Assembly: GCF_013074385.2 (NCBI RefSeq)
Contig: NZ_JABEYA020000014.1
Span: forward strand, 1-64,000
DNA length: 64,000 nt
Source: Vibrio ostreicida
GTDB taxonomy: Bacteria > Pseudomonadota > Gammaproteobacteria > Enterobacterales > Vibrionaceae
Direction of reading: 5' to 3'
Of this stretch, positions 18,673 to 27,889 are shown one piece after another (the first letter of the stretch is position 1; each line of letters opens with the position of its first letter). A program made the translations under genes and the position numbers. The notes below the pieces were generated by a model. That model was not told where the DNA came from and did no database searches. It was given only the letters and a program-made list of their open reading frames with translations.

Positions 18673-18697
18673 ATAGATGAATTAATTTCATCTATTT
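18673..18697. promoter_or_regulatory. inverted repeat in dsdA-dsdC gap, candidate DsdC site
   Basis: AATAGATGAA and TTCATCTATT are perfect 10-base arms around five bases, midway between the divergent dsdA and dsdC genes. The core GATGAA/TTCATC recurs in the dyad at 18736. LysR-type activators bind such dyads. Confidence 0.45.
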
Positions 18698-18735
18698 AAA
18701 CTAAATAAGAAATAATATCTGTAATAAGATAAATT

Positions 18736-18758
18736 GGTTCATCAAAGAAAGATGAACC
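18736..18758. promoter_or_regulatory. second GATGAA dyad upstream of dsdC
   Basis: GGTTCATC and GATGAACC are perfect 8-base arms around seven bases, ending 21 bases before the dsdC start. It repeats the GATGAA core of the first dyad in the opposite orientation, so it could be an autoregulatory site or a leader hairpin. Confidence 0.4.
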
Positions 18759-18779
18759 GACCAATAAGGACCCATCGAG

Positions 18780-19730
18780 ATGCAGATAGAATCGAATCAG
18801 CGCCGTGTCACTCAACTCAGTGGTGTCCACTTATCAAAACTTTATACCTTTGAAGTCGCGGCTCGGCATCGCTCATTTGCTTTGGCCGCTCAGGAGCTGT
18901 GCCTTACTCCGAGCGCGGTTTCCCACCAAATGAGTAAACTGGAGCGTGACTTAGGGGTCATGTTGTTTGACCGCCAATATCGAACGATTAGTTTAACAAC
19001 GCACGGCCAGCGGCTTTATCAAACCGTTAGTGATTCCTTATTGCAGATAGGGAACAAAATAGAGCAAGTCAAAAGCGGGAAAATAGCAGGAGGGTTGACG
19101 GTATTTTCGAGGCCGTCTTTTGCCGCGGGGTGGCTAGCACCTCGCATAGCAACATTTTGTGCCAAGTATCCATCAATTGAATTAAATATTGTGACGGGCA
19201 ATGATAGCCTTGATTTGCGAAGGCATGGTATTGATGTCGCGATTTATTTCAGCGACCACAGGCCCGTTGAGGCTTGGAGTACTAGGCTTGTGGGTGAGAA
19301 AATCATTCCCGTATGCAGCGCCAGCTACGCTGAGCTGCATCAGTTGTCTCCTCTGGTCAAAGATTTGTCTCACTGCACGCTCTTATACGACAATGAAGTC
19401 ACTCACTCTGAAATGGGCGTCGATGAATGGCAGATCTGGCAGGAGCAGTACCCTAATCTTTATTGTTCCAATAGCGCAGTGTTGGGATTTGATCAATCGA
19501 TCTTGGCAGTTACCGCGGCGGCAAATAGCGGGGGGATCGCCATGGGTCGTTGGAGTCTGGTGAAAGAACAAATTGCATCGGGCTGTTTGGTGACGCCATT
19601 GTCCCCCAATCCGCTTGAATCTCGGTTCAGTTATTACTTGGTCGCCCCCTATTCGAAACTCTCACCGGAGCAACAGTGTTTTGTTGATTGGATATTCAGT
19701 GGTTTTAGCGAGAAAAAAGCACTTGAATAA
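18780..19730 (+). CDS. dsdC: LysR-family activator of D-serine catabolism
   Basis: The 316-residue protein has a LysR helix-turn-helix in residues 15-75 (LSKLYTFEVAARHRSFALAA and LTPSAVSHQMSKLERDLG) and a C-terminal co-inducer domain with LTVFSRPSFAAGWLAPRI and LNIVTGNDSLDLRRHGIDVA. These agree closely with DsdC of enterobacteria. Its position next to divergent dsdA confirms the role. It is expected to activate dsdA when D-serine is present. AAGGA lies nine bases before the ATG. Confidence 0.92.
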   Translation: MQIESNQRRVTQLSGVHLSKLYTFEVAARHRSFALAAQELCLTPSAVSHQMSKLERDLGVMLFDRQYRTISLTTHGQRLYQTVSDSLLQIGNKIEQVKSGKIAGGLTVFSRPSFAAGWLAPRIATFCAKYPSIELNIVTGNDSLDLRRHGIDVAIYFSDHRPVEAWSTRLVGEKIIPVCSASYAELHQLSPLVKDLSHCTLLYDNEVTHSEMGVDEWQIWQEQYPNLYCSNSAVLGFDQSILAVTAAANSGGIAMGRWSLVKEQIASGCLVTPLSPNPLESRFSYYLVAPYSKLSPEQQCFVDWIFSGFSEKKALE

Positions 19731-19740
19731 CAAGTGCTTT
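19713..19740 (-). terminator. terminator of the chemoreceptor gene, overlapping the dsdC stop
   Basis: AAAGCACTTG and CAAGTGCTTT are 10-base arms around AATAA, with T6 on the minus strand. The dsdC stop codon lies in the loop, so the two convergent genes share it. Confidence 0.85.
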
Positions 19741-19754
19741 CACGACAGTTTCTC

Positions 19755-21518
19755 TTACTTAGAGGTTTGAAATTCAGCGACGGCATGGTCCATATCTTTG
19801 GCTTGAGATGACACGTTATTAACTTCATCGAGACACTGTTGAGCCGATTGCATATTGCCTTCAGAAATACTGTTGAGCTCGACAATCGATTCACTGACTT
19901 GATTCATCACAATGCCTTGTTCTTCTATTGCAGACGCAATCCGCTCAGAATTGGCTTGGATGTTGGTCATATCGGTGATGATCTGGCTCAAGCTATCATC
20001 GAGAGTCTGTGACGCGCCTAGCGTCTGTTGACCTTGGTCGTTACACTTATCAATGTTGGAGACCACGGTCGCCATCTGCGTTTGTATTGCAGTCACTACC
20101 TTAGTGATCTCTTCAGTGGATTGATGAGTTCGGCTGGCCAATGCTCTCACTTCATCGGCGACGACGGCAAATCCGCGACCTTGCTCTCCAGCGCGTGCCG
20201 CTTCAATCGCGGCGTTCAGCGCCAACAGGTTAGTCTGTTCTGCGATCCCCTGAATGATGCTGACCGCATCGCCTATTTTATCAACATGGTTGTTGAGTGA
20301 ATCGATCGATTCTTGACTGCTGGACAGTCGACTGGTCAATTCGCCAATATTGCGCACAGTCGTTTGTACCACCTCACGACCATTCTGAGCATTGATGGCG
20401 GCCTGTTGTACCCCTTCCACAGCCACGGAAGTGCTTTCGGATATTTCATTGATGGTTGAGACCATCTCCTGAACCGATATCGTCATGGTTGAAGTGTGAT
20501 CCGCTTGTTGGTTGAATTGCTCCATCACACTTTGAAGCTCATTGTGCATACTGGCCGTGCTTTGCGACAACTGGGTGGACTTTGACTGCGTCCCTGAAAT
20601 TAATGCTTCAAGCTTGTCCAAAAGACTGTTGAAATACTGGCCAATTGAAACAAGCTCGTTTTTTCCTTTGAGTTGAGAACGCAGCGAAACGTTATTGGAA
20701 TTCGCAATTTGTTGAATAATATGCAGCAGTGAAGACACTTGAGCATTGATAGAGCGAGAGATTTGAGTAATAAAAACAACAATAACCACGATCACCACGA
20801 TACTGACAATCTGCTTAATCTTGGCTAACTGATTTTGGGTTGAGAGCGTTTGTTCTTGTAGGGTCTTCGCAAATGATTTGAATTGCTTCTCAACCGAGTG
20901 GGATAGCCCTCGGGTTACGCCAAGTAGCCCTTCATTGTACTTAAGACCAATCTTTTTCTTTTGGTCCACCACGAGTTTAGCCGAGGACAATAACTGGTTG
21001 GCGTTACCTGGAATAAGGTTGCTATCGACTTGGCCTTCTCCGACCATTTTATCGAACTCCAGCAGTCTTACTTTGTCTTCTCCAAATATCTTGGATTTCA
21101 ATGATTGCACATTGCTGTTGTAGGCACCAAGCAACTTTTGCTCCGGTTTCAAGCCTAAAGCGTCGAAGGCATTCACTAGATTTCGAAATCCGTCTTGATA
21201 CTTGATGATATCATTTCTGACTTGCTGGCTAGAGGGTAATCCGTTGCCACTAAGGATTGGAGATAATTCGGACTCTAAGTCCAAGAAAATTCCCATATTG
21301 GTGTCAAATTTGTCGAGATACTTAGTATCTTTCCTCAACAAGAAATCTTTCTCATTTCTTCTGAGGTTAAGCAATCGGATTTCGAGTTTGGCGACAAGCA
21401 AATTTGCCTTATTTAATTGCTTTGTGGTTTGACCAAAATGTAGGGTCGTGGCCAATAATGCAACAACTCCAAAAACAGCGACTGCACCTAAAACATACAG
21501 TTTATGCTTGATATTCAT
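19755..21518 (-). CDS. methyl-accepting chemotaxis protein with HBM-type sensor
   Basis: This 587-residue inner-membrane chemoreceptor has a first membrane segment at residues 7-29 and a long helical periplasmic domain to about residue 240. That domain contains [20 protein letters not shown], which fits the helical bimodular (HBM) sensor family. A second membrane segment, a HAMP region and the signalling hairpin [20 protein letters not shown] follow. HBM sensors in other bacteria bind small organic acids; the ligand here is unknown. It stands alone, without che genes nearby. Confidence 0.9.
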   Translation of the reverse strand: MNIKHKLYVLGAVAVFGVVALLATTLHFGQTTKQLNKANLLVAKLEIRLLNLRRNEKDFLLRKDTKYLDKFDTNMGIFLDLESELSPILSGNGLPSSQQVRNDIIKYQDGFRNLVNAFDALGLKPEQKLLGAYNSNVQSLKSKIFGEDKVRLLEFDKMVGEGQVDSNLIPGNANQLLSSAKLVVDQKKKIGLKYNEGLLGVTRGLSHSVEKQFKSFAKTLQEQTLSTQNQLAKIKQIVSIVVIVVIVVFITQISRSINAQVSSLLHIIQQIANSNNVSLRSQLKGKNELVSIGQYFNSLLDKLEALISGTQSKSTQLSQSTASMHNELQSVMEQFNQQADHTSTMTISVQEMVSTINEISESTSVAVEGVQQAAINAQNGREVVQTTVRNIGELTSRLSSSQESIDSLNNHVDKIGDAVSIIQGIAEQTNLLALNAAIEAARAGEQGRGFAVVADEVRALASRTHQSTEEITKVVTAIQTQMATVVSNIDKCNDQGQQTLGASQTLDDSLSQIITDMTNIQANSERIASAIEEQGIVMNQVSESIVELNSISEGNMQSAQQCLDEVNNVSSQAKDMDHAVAEFQTSK

Positions 21519-21723
21519 GTGACTACCTGATTTTTTTAATTGATGAATGGATTGGGCTTCTGCTTGAAGAGTAGAAGTAATTTACATATTTATCAATTCG
21601 TTTATTTTTTCTAATTTCTTGCTTTTTAGCAATGAGATAGATGTGAGAGCAGGTTAGTCGTGTGTTCAAAGGGATAGTGAGCTGGATGCACAGGGGCAAG
21701 GTGCACATTATTGACGTGTGGAT

Positions 21724-21749
21724 AAAAAAAGAGCCGCAACATGCGGCCC
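21724..21749 (-). terminator. intrinsic terminator of gsk
   Basis: GGGCCGCA pairs with TGCGGCTC on the minus strand, followed by T7. It lies 17 bases past the gsk stop. Confidence 0.8.
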
Positions 21750-21765
21750 TGATGGAGGCAGGTTT

Positions 21766-23070
21766 TTACCTGTCCCAGTAAGCTTCTTCCAAGCTGTCTT
21801 CACGTTCGGGCAGCGCGCGTGCGAGTCGCGGTGAATGCTGGGTTAACACTTCGTAGCTGACGCGGTTAGCGTATTTACAAATTTGAGACAGAGACGAGTA
21901 GGTAAGGTAAGGTTGGTCGTGCTTGGATGAATTAGGGACATTGACCTGATGGTGGCTGTTCGATGCCATATCATGCAAAAGTGCCGACAGTGCCGCGTCA
22001 CCCGCGCCATTAGTATTTTTGATCTTAACCGGGCCTCCTAAATAAGGACCGATGTGAGAGTATACTTTCACCGGAGTCTGGCAATCGGCTTTGCGCATTG
22101 CGCGGCTGAATTCGTATTTGTTGAACTCTGGGATATTGCCCGGTAGAAGCGGCAATTCTGTGGAACGCTTAACGGTGTCTTCAATGTAACTGGCCATATA
22201 AAGACCTACAGGCCCAGAGGTACAAAGAACGAGGTCAACCCAGTCGAGGGCTTTATCGGCTGCGAGCAGTGGATCTTTCTCACCCGTTAGGGCTTCGCCT
22301 TCTTCTTCATTCATTGCAATGATCGAAATATTTTCTTTAATGTAGTCCTGCCACCAAGGGGCATTGCCTTCTATGACCCATTTAGTACCCAACGTCAGCA
22401 CGACAGGAACGTTCTTAGATTTGGCAATTTCAATGGCACGGGCGACTGCTTTTGGCATCGGGTCCTCAGGGTTACCTCGCATAAGGTAAGAAGAGACCAC
22501 GAGGGCTGACGCTTTGTTGAAGACTTCTTCCGGAATACTGTCAGGGCGAAGCTTGTTCATATGCCCTTCATTGATAGCAAAAGTTCGCTCACCGTTGTCG
22601 GATATCAGTGTGTAACAGCGCCCAATCGAGCCTTCCACCATTTGCAAATGATTAAGGTTCATCCGTGAGGATGTACGACAAAGGTATCGATAGGCAAAAG
22701 AACCCACTTCAATATTTTTCGACATCACACCCAGCAAAACCGATTTACTGTCTGCCAGCACAGAGTAGTTATGCAGTGTATTACCAATCGTATCACCCGG
22801 GTACTGGTGAGTGATGAGTTCACGCTCCATTAGCTCTTCGTATAAGGCATCCGCCTTACTTTCTTCTAGCACCAGTGAGTGCCCTTTACTTAAGCTGTAA
22901 CGCTCAAGGAACTCATCATCGACGCGTGCCTCAATATCGACGATGGTTTGCCCAACACCGACAATAATCGGTCGGTACAGTTTTGGGGTTTGCATCATCT
23001 GATTGACAAGTGGATCACGGGCGTGAGTAGGGAAATAGTGCTTAGATTTGCGCTGTCCAGGAAATTTCAT
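21766..23070 (-). CDS. gsk: inosine/guanosine kinase
   Basis: Gsk phosphorylates inosine and guanosine for purine salvage. The 434-residue PfkB-fold protein starts MKFPGQRKSKHYFPTHARDP and ends SLEEAYWDR, both as in enteric Gsk. It contains ITHQYPGDTIGNTLHNYSVL and the catalytic NTNGAGDAALSALLHD. It is monocistronic with its own terminator. Confidence is high because the similarity runs end to end. Confidence 0.95.
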   Translation of the reverse strand: MKFPGQRKSKHYFPTHARDPLVNQMMQTPKLYRPIIVGVGQTIVDIEARVDDEFLERYSLSKGHSLVLEESKADALYEELMERELITHQYPGDTIGNTLHNYSVLADSKSVLLGVMSKNIEVGSFAYRYLCRTSSRMNLNHLQMVEGSIGRCYTLISDNGERTFAINEGHMNKLRPDSIPEEVFNKASALVVSSYLMRGNPEDPMPKAVARAIEIAKSKNVPVVLTLGTKWVIEGNAPWWQDYIKENISIIAMNEEEGEALTGEKDPLLAADKALDWVDLVLCTSGPVGLYMASYIEDTVKRSTELPLLPGNIPEFNKYEFSRAMRKADCQTPVKVYSHIGPYLGGPVKIKNTNGAGDAALSALLHDMASNSHHQVNVPNSSKHDQPYLTYSSLSQICKYANRVSYEVLTQHSPRLARALPEREDSLEEAYWDR

Positions 23071-23142
23071 TTTAAACGTGGGTCAGGAAATTTTCGCGCA
23101 TAATATCACAACAATGTCAGATTGCTTTCATTTTTATTACAT

Positions 23143-23171
23143 AAAAAGAGCCAAGCAGGGCTTGACTCTTT
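23143..23171 (-). terminator. intrinsic terminator of creA
   Basis: On the minus strand AAAGAGTCAAGC pairs with GCTTGGCTCTTT (one T-G pair), followed by TTTTT. Confidence 0.85.
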
Positions 23172-23177
23172 GTTTCA

Positions 23178-23648
23178 CTATTTGCTAGGTGTGAAGGAGT
23201 TAAACGCCTTGGTTCCCCACAGCGGGATTGTGGAAAGCGAGTGTTTGAAACTACCATCCGTTTCTTTGGTTGAGTACGATAAGTACATTAACGTCTGATT
23301 CTCGACATCATAGATGCGGCGCACTTTCATACTTTTGAAGAAAATACTTTTTGACTTTTTGAACACGACGTCGCCACTATCTGATTTGTCAATTTCAGCG
23401 ATCATCTCTGGTGTGATTTCCCCAGTTTGGCGGCAAGATATCGAACTGTCACTGGGGTCTGCTAAACTGAAATCGGCTTCAATCGATGCAACGTGGCAGG
23501 TCACCCCAGTCACGATAGGATCTTTCAAGTGATTGAGCTTGATGTCTTTCATTGTAAACAGACCAAGACTGACGTCACCGACTTCGCTGCTATCACAAGC
23601 GGCAAGGCCTAAAGTGAGCAGCGACACAGTTGCAAGCTTTCGTAACAT
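23178..23648 (-). CDS. creA: CreA-family lipoprotein
   Basis: This 156-residue protein has a lipoprotein signal (LLTLGLAAC), so it is probably anchored in the envelope. The rest matches CreA: DPIVTGVTCHVASIEADFSL, SSISCRQTGEI, DVVFKKSKSIFFKSMKV and RRIYD. The enteric CreA has a plain signal peptide, so the lipobox is a small difference. CreA function is unknown. The creBCD genes are not adjacent. Confidence 0.85.
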   Translation of the reverse strand: MLRKLATVSLLTLGLAACDSSEVGDVSLGLFTMKDIKLNHLKDPIVTGVTCHVASIEADFSLADPSDSSISCRQTGEITPEMIAEIDKSDSGDVVFKKSKSIFFKSMKVRRIYDVENQTLMYLSYSTKETDGSFKHSLSTIPLWGTKAFNSFTPSK

Positions 23649-23741
23649 AATGATATGAGCCTCAAATTTGGTAATGATGAAAACTATTTGCTCTAGTTTG
23701 CCATAGAATTGGCGAGATATCCTTAAATTACTTGAGACATC

Positions 23742-24423
23742 ATGATGTTATCGCTAAGCTTCAGTGAATTATCTGAATGTCCGATAGCCCCCTATATGAG
23801 CGATAGCGCAAACCTAATTCTTCAAGCAAAAAATCAATGGTTGGTTCAACAAGTTGAGGTTGAATTCCCGACGAAAGAAAGCTTGGCCGGCCGCCAACTC
23901 TACATCGAGAAGGCTTCATACTTTCATATGATTGAATGGCCACCCGCTTCCTTAGAAGACGACCGCGAGCCTTGTGATATCGAGATCCACAAAGCAGACT
24001 TCCATCGTTTAACCGTCATGTTTGCTTTACTGCAGTCAACACGTTGGTCAAACCAAAATGAGCAAGCGTTGATTGTTGAGTTTTTAACCCAAATTATCTT
24101 TTCGCCTCCTTGTGATCTCTATGTTGGGTTCGTTAACGGGGAAATCAGCGCAGCGGCGATTGTGACCAAAAGCGATGAGACAGCTCTGGTGTCAGATATC
24201 GTGACCACTTCGGTCACCCAGAATCAGTTCCTAGCCGCTTTAATGCCAATCGCTGAAATTGACCCTCAGTCGTACAGTGACGTATTCGTTGAAACTGCAA
24301 ATTATTGAGGCCACTGCGGCTGGATTTGAGCACCATTCGATCACGGGGCTGAACCGGGTCAATGAACAAAAGACTCGACGGCCTGAGGGGATTTTAGTGA
24401 CGAGTGCTGAGTTTTTACCATGA
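23742..24423 (+). pseudogene. unknown protein, apparently frameshifted near 24292
   Basis: The first frame (23742-24308) gives 188 residues, starting MMLSLSFSELSE and containing LYVGFVNGEISAAAIVTKSD. It ends at a TGA soon after the sequence GTTGAAACTGC. One frame over, reading continues for about 41 more codons without a stop (IIEATAAGFEHHSITGLNRV and on to SAEFLP) and ends at TGA 24421-24423. A single extra A in the AAA at 24292-24294 would join the halves into a protein of about 227 residues. The C-terminal half hints at a GNAT-like fold, but I do not recognise the family. Confidence 0.6.
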
Positions 24424-24516
24424 TATGAGCGACTTATCGCTGAAGTGTTAAGTGCATCATCCCACATTGGATAACCTAGGTTAATATTTTATAAATTTTG
24501 TTAACAAGGACGCCGA

Positions 24517-25164
24517 ATGAGTGGACTTGATACTCAATGTGTCATCTTCGATTGTGATGGGACCTTAGTGGACAGTGAGCAGCTTTGCTGCAAAGCCCTA
24601 TGTGACGTATTCAATCGCTTCGATGTGCATTTGTCGATTGAAATGGCGATGGAGCACTTTGAGGGAGGTAAGCTTGCTGATATTCTTACCAGTATGAAGC
24701 AGCGGCTAGGTCTAAAGGCCTCCTTAGATGAATTGGAGCCCATGTATCGGGAAGTCCTTGAAGGTCTGTTGACCGCGCATTTGCAGCCGATGGATGGTGT
24801 TTTTGAACTGATTGATTACCTTAAAGCCAAAGAGATCGAGTATTGTGTTGCCTCAAATGGCCCTAAGGAAAAGATTGAACGATCCCTCGAACTTACAGGG
24901 TTGTTGCCTTATTTTAGTGGAAGAATTTTCTCTGCATTTGATAACAATAGCTGGAAACCAGAGCCTGACTTAGTGCAATACTGTGCCATGCATATGGGCT
25001 TTAGCCCTCAACAATGCCTTTATGTTGACGATACCCCTAAAGGCCTTGAAGCGGGTTTAAGGGCTGGTATCAAAACCGTGCAGCTTATCGGACTAAATCG
25101 AACGCTTTACTCAAATAAAGTTCATAAAATTAGCAACCTTCGAGAATTAACCGCTTTGGTTTAA
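24517..25164 (+). CDS. HAD-family phosphatase (YieH-like)
   Basis: The 215-residue HAD hydrolase has motif I FDCDGTLVDS, motif II ASNGP, the motif III lysine in SWKPEPD, and motif IV YVDDTPKG. An alpha-helical cap sits between motifs I and II. Overall resemblance is to YieH, a phosphatase reported to act on 6-phosphogluconate in E. coli. Related members act on other sugar phosphates, so the substrate is uncertain. Confidence 0.85.
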   Translation: MSGLDTQCVIFDCDGTLVDSEQLCCKALCDVFNRFDVHLSIEMAMEHFEGGKLADILTSMKQRLGLKASLDELEPMYREVLEGLLTAHLQPMDGVFELIDYLKAKEIEYCVASNGPKEKIERSLELTGLLPYFSGRIFSAFDNNSWKPEPDLVQYCAMHMGFSPQQCLYVDDTPKGLEAGLRAGIKTVQLIGLNRTLYSNKVHKISNLRELTALV

Positions 25165-25191
25165 GAAGCGGTCATTAAGGCAATCTGGTTT

Positions 25192-25359
25192 TTAATGATG
25201 AGTGGCAAACACATCTGGCTCAGTCATTACCTGTTTCACGTCTTCGAAAAAAGATCCACACTGTACGCAAAGCAAACTGTCTTCGTCAGACAACAGATAC
25301 TCTTCACTGCCACATAGGGGGCAACACAGTTGGCCTGCTGAATTGTTTTTGATTTCCAT
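25192..25359 (-). CDS. small zinc-ribbon protein, unknown
   Basis: A 55-residue protein starting MEIKNNSAG with two CxxC knuckles: CPLCG and, 16 residues later, CVQCG. This spacing fits a zinc ribbon. The start at 25359 follows GGAGG closely; an in-frame Met 17 codons upstream is less likely. I do not know its role. It is convergent with the HAD gene. The 230 bases to eda hold nothing else that I can recognise. Confidence 0.65.
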   Translation of the reverse strand: MEIKNNSAGQLCCPLCGSEEYLLSDEDSLLCVQCGSFFEDVKQVMTEPDVFATHH

Positions 25360-25587
25360 CGTCCCTCCGCTAGACGCATTTTTATGGGTAAAACGTATGC
25401 TCGGTTTCACATGGATTTTTCACCCGACTCATACGTTTACCAAGGGATTCTAGTTGAACGGTTTTTGGTAATCAGCTTTATCGTCAGTTTTTAATAAATT
25501 ATGAGAGTTAATTCATAAAATCATCTAATTTAGCTTTAATTGAGAATAGAAAAGCATGGTGATCAATGATGCGATGTGGTTACTCTG

Positions 25588-26220
25588 TTAGAGAGCTTTG
25601 ACCAATTCAACCGCTTCACGTGTTAAACGAGCGATCTCCTGCCAGTTGCGGCTCTCAATGAGAGCTTTTTCGACCATCCAGCTTCCGCCACAGGCTAAGA
25701 CTCTGGGTATCGCGAGGTAGTGTTTGATGTTGGTTGAATTGATGCCGCCTGTCGGCATTAAATGGACATCAACATAAGGGGCTAATACCGCTCTCACCAT
25801 ATCGATGCCGCCAGAGGCTTCTGCTGGGAAAAACTTTAGGGTGGTGAGCCCCTTTTCAAGGGCCGCTTCAATAGTACTTGGGTTATTCACTCCAGGAATG
25901 ATCTCGATCCCCATCTCTTGACAGGCATTGACGGTATTAGGGTTAAATCCAGGAGAGACGACAAAGTTTGCCCCAGCCTCTTTGGCCGCCTGCGCCTGAA
26001 CTTGATTGAGCACAGTACCCGCACCAATGAGCATGCCAGACTGTTGTTGGCGCAACAGATGAATCGCCTCGGTAGCGGCGTCAGAGCGAAACGTAATTTC
26101 GGCCGCGGGTAGCCCACTTTCACAGAGGATCTTGCCAATTGGGATAATATCCTCTGCATTCTCAATTGAGATCACTGGAATGACTTTTAACGCGTGTAAC
26201 TGTTCTTGGATAGGCGACAT
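25588..26220 (-). CDS. eda: KDPG/KHG aldolase
   Basis: Eda cleaves 2-keto-3-deoxy-6-phosphogluconate to pyruvate and glyceraldehyde 3-phosphate in the Entner-Doudoroff pathway. It often also acts on 4-hydroxy-2-oxoglutarate. At 210 residues it is typical. The Schiff-base lysine lies in TTLKFFPAEASGG, the catalytic glutamate in AEITFRS, and the phosphate loop in MPTGGIN. No edd or sugar-acid kinase is adjacent, so the pathway context cannot be read from here. Confidence 0.93.
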   Translation of the reverse strand: MSPIQEQLHALKVIPVISIENAEDIIPIGKILCESGLPAAEITFRSDAATEAIHLLRQQQSGMLIGAGTVLNQVQAQAAKEAGANFVVSPGFNPNTVNACQEMGIEIIPGVNNPSTIEAALEKGLTTLKFFPAEASGGIDMVRAVLAPYVDVHLMPTGGINSTNIKHYLAIPRVLACGGSWMVEKALIESRNWQEIARLTREAVELVKAL

Positions 26221-26295
26221 GGTGTTCCCTTAAATGTGTGGGTGTCAATCGTGGCGGTCTTTCATTGTATGTGCGTTGTCAGGCAAGTCGCTGAA

Positions 26296-26751
26296 TCAGA
26301 TACGCCCAGATAAATAAGCGTCATAATCCGGTATTTCAATCTCAACTTCTTTGCTTATCAAATCGGATTCGAACAAAAAGTTAGCGCTGGCGCGGTTTGT
26401 CGCAACAGGAATATTCCAGACACTGGCGATACGCAAGAGGGCTTTGACATCGGGATCATGAGGGACGGCGTTCAACGGGTCCCAGAAAAAGATCAGGACA
26501 TCGATTTTACCTTCTGATATTAAGGCACCAAGTTGCTGATCCCCTCCCATCGGGCCAGAGATCAGCGTTTTAATCGCCATACCTGTTTCTTTACTTAACA
26601 TGGAACCTGTTGTGCCTGTCGCGAAAAGAAAGTGGCGTTGTAGCTGCTCTTTGTGCTCGGTGACCCAGCGCAATAACTCTGGTTTGTAGTTGTCATGAGC
26701 CACTAAAGCGATTTGCTTGTGAGCGGGCATAATTCGTGTTGTTTTCTGCAT
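26296..26751 (-). CDS. mgsA: methylglyoxal synthase
   Basis: MgsA turns dihydroxyacetone phosphate into methylglyoxal and phosphate, relieving sugar-phosphate stress. The 151-residue protein has [36 protein letters not shown] and [19 protein letters not shown], near-identical to enteric MgsA. I chose [20 protein letters not shown] as the start since it aligns with known starts; 17 further codons upstream are open. The aldehyde reductase yqhD lies 1.1 kb away and could remove the product. Confidence 0.95.
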   Translation of the reverse strand: MQKTTRIMPAHKQIALVAHDNYKPELLRWVTEHKEQLQRHFLFATGTTGSMLSKETGMAIKTLISGPMGGDQQLGALISEGKIDVLIFFWDPLNAVPHDPDVKALLRIASVWNIPVATNRASANFLFESDLISKEVEIEIPDYDAYLSGRI

Positions 26752-27034
26752 GTTTCTTTTCCCTTCTTGAAACGCATGGGCCTTGGTTGGTTTGGTGACC
26801 AAGACAAGTCCTCAGACATACTTGTACTTGCCGAGCAGCGATCATCAGTGTTGCGCTGGTGGGCAATTTTAACTGTATTGCAAGGCTGTTATGAAAGATA
26901 GTTTATCGTTATTTTGATTGATAATCCGCTCTGGCTGGGCATATTATCATTGGTCGAAGGTTTGCCCTAGTGACTCAACGTTTAGGCCGGTGTCGTTGTT
27001 CTTTTCGCTCAATGTATGATTGGGGAGTGTGACG

Positions 27035-27292
27035 ATGAGTCTGTTTTTTGGCACTTGACCAAGATGTGAGGAACCGTGTAGTGGTTAAAAAATGGCCGTA
27101 TGGATTTCATCGTATAGACACAAAAAGTGCTCTTGAAACACTAGAATTTGTACAAACCTGTGCGACCAAGATGACGTGATTCACATAAAACAACTTATAC
27201 ACAAGTTGAATGGTTCTGCCGCAAGCTGGGGTTTGTTAGCATGATCTCGTCTACGTTTCACGATTGAGGCAGCAGTCTGCTGCAACGTTTAG
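27035..27292 (+). pseudogene. decayed small gene with an HPt-like segment
   Basis: ATG 27035 has GGGGAG seven bases upstream but stops after seven codons. If one T is removed from the T6 tract at 27044-27049, reading continues through LALDQDVRN, KKWPYGFHRIDTKSALETLE and FVQTCATK to a TGA at 27177. From 27170 another frame reads DDVIHIKQLIHKLNGSAASW to TGA 27242, then SRLRFTIEAAV to TAG 27290. IHKLNGSAASWG resembles the phospho-accepting helix of HPt domains (H-x-L-x-G-S). I read this as a broken phosphotransfer gene. The identity is tentative. Confidence 0.4.
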
Positions 27293-27320
27293 GGAATGAC
27301 TGTATTGATTAGGAAACACT

Positions 27321-27842
27321 ATGATAGAAATTGTCACTCCTCGGCTTTCGATGCGGCAGATCACGGAAACAGACTGGCCCTTGTTTCTTCGTTTGCATCA
27401 GGAAGAAGAGGTTATTCGTTACGCTTTTGACAAACCAGAGTTGGCAGATATCAGACATCGTTTTGAATCTCGTTTGCCGCTTTGGCAGTGGGGAAGCCGC
27501 CATTGGCTTTGCCTTGTGATCATCGATAATGAGAGTGGTCAGGCAGTGGGCGTGACGGGCTTATGTGTTGACGAGGAATCTGAGCAGTCTGTCGAAATTG
27601 GATACCTTTTATTACCTGAATTTCATGGTCGAGGTTTCGGCACAGAGTCATTACTCGCTTTGATCGAGCATATTGAGCAATCTTTACCCGTCAAAAATGT
27701 TAAAGCGATTGTAACGGATGGGAATGTCGCGTCTTGTAAGGTGTTGGAAAAAGCAGGGTTTCAGCTTATTGAAAGAGAAGAAAACGCGTATCAAATCGGT
27801 GGACGTTTATACGATGATCTCATCTATCGCTTTCTTCTCTAG
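27321..27842 (+). CDS. GNAT N-acetyltransferase (RimJ/RimL type)
   Basis: A 173-residue GNAT protein starting MIEIVTPRLSMRQITETDWP, the standard N-terminus of the RimJ/RimL group. The acetyl-CoA site reads LLPEFHGRGFGTESLLAL. The C-terminal part VTDGNVASCKVLEKAGFQL and a final YDDLIYRFLL are typical. The substrate could be a protein N-terminus or a small amine. AGGAAA precedes the ATG. It is convergent with yqhD. Confidence 0.85.
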   Translation: MIEIVTPRLSMRQITETDWPLFLRLHQEEEVIRYAFDKPELADIRHRFESRLPLWQWGSRHWLCLVIIDNESGQAVGVTGLCVDEESEQSVEIGYLLLPEFHGRGFGTESLLALIEHIEQSLPVKNVKAIVTDGNVASCKVLEKAGFQLIEREENAYQIGGRLYDDLIYRFLL

Positions 27843-27847
27843 ACGGG

Positions 27848-27874
27848 AAAAAGCAGCACGTAGGCTGCTTTTTT
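27848..27874. terminator. bidirectional terminator
   Basis: AAAAAGCAGC and GCTGCTTTTT are 10-base arms around six bases, with T tracts both ways. It lies between the convergent GNAT and yqhD genes. Confidence 0.85.
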
Positions 27875-27889
27875 GGTTGAAACTCGTCA

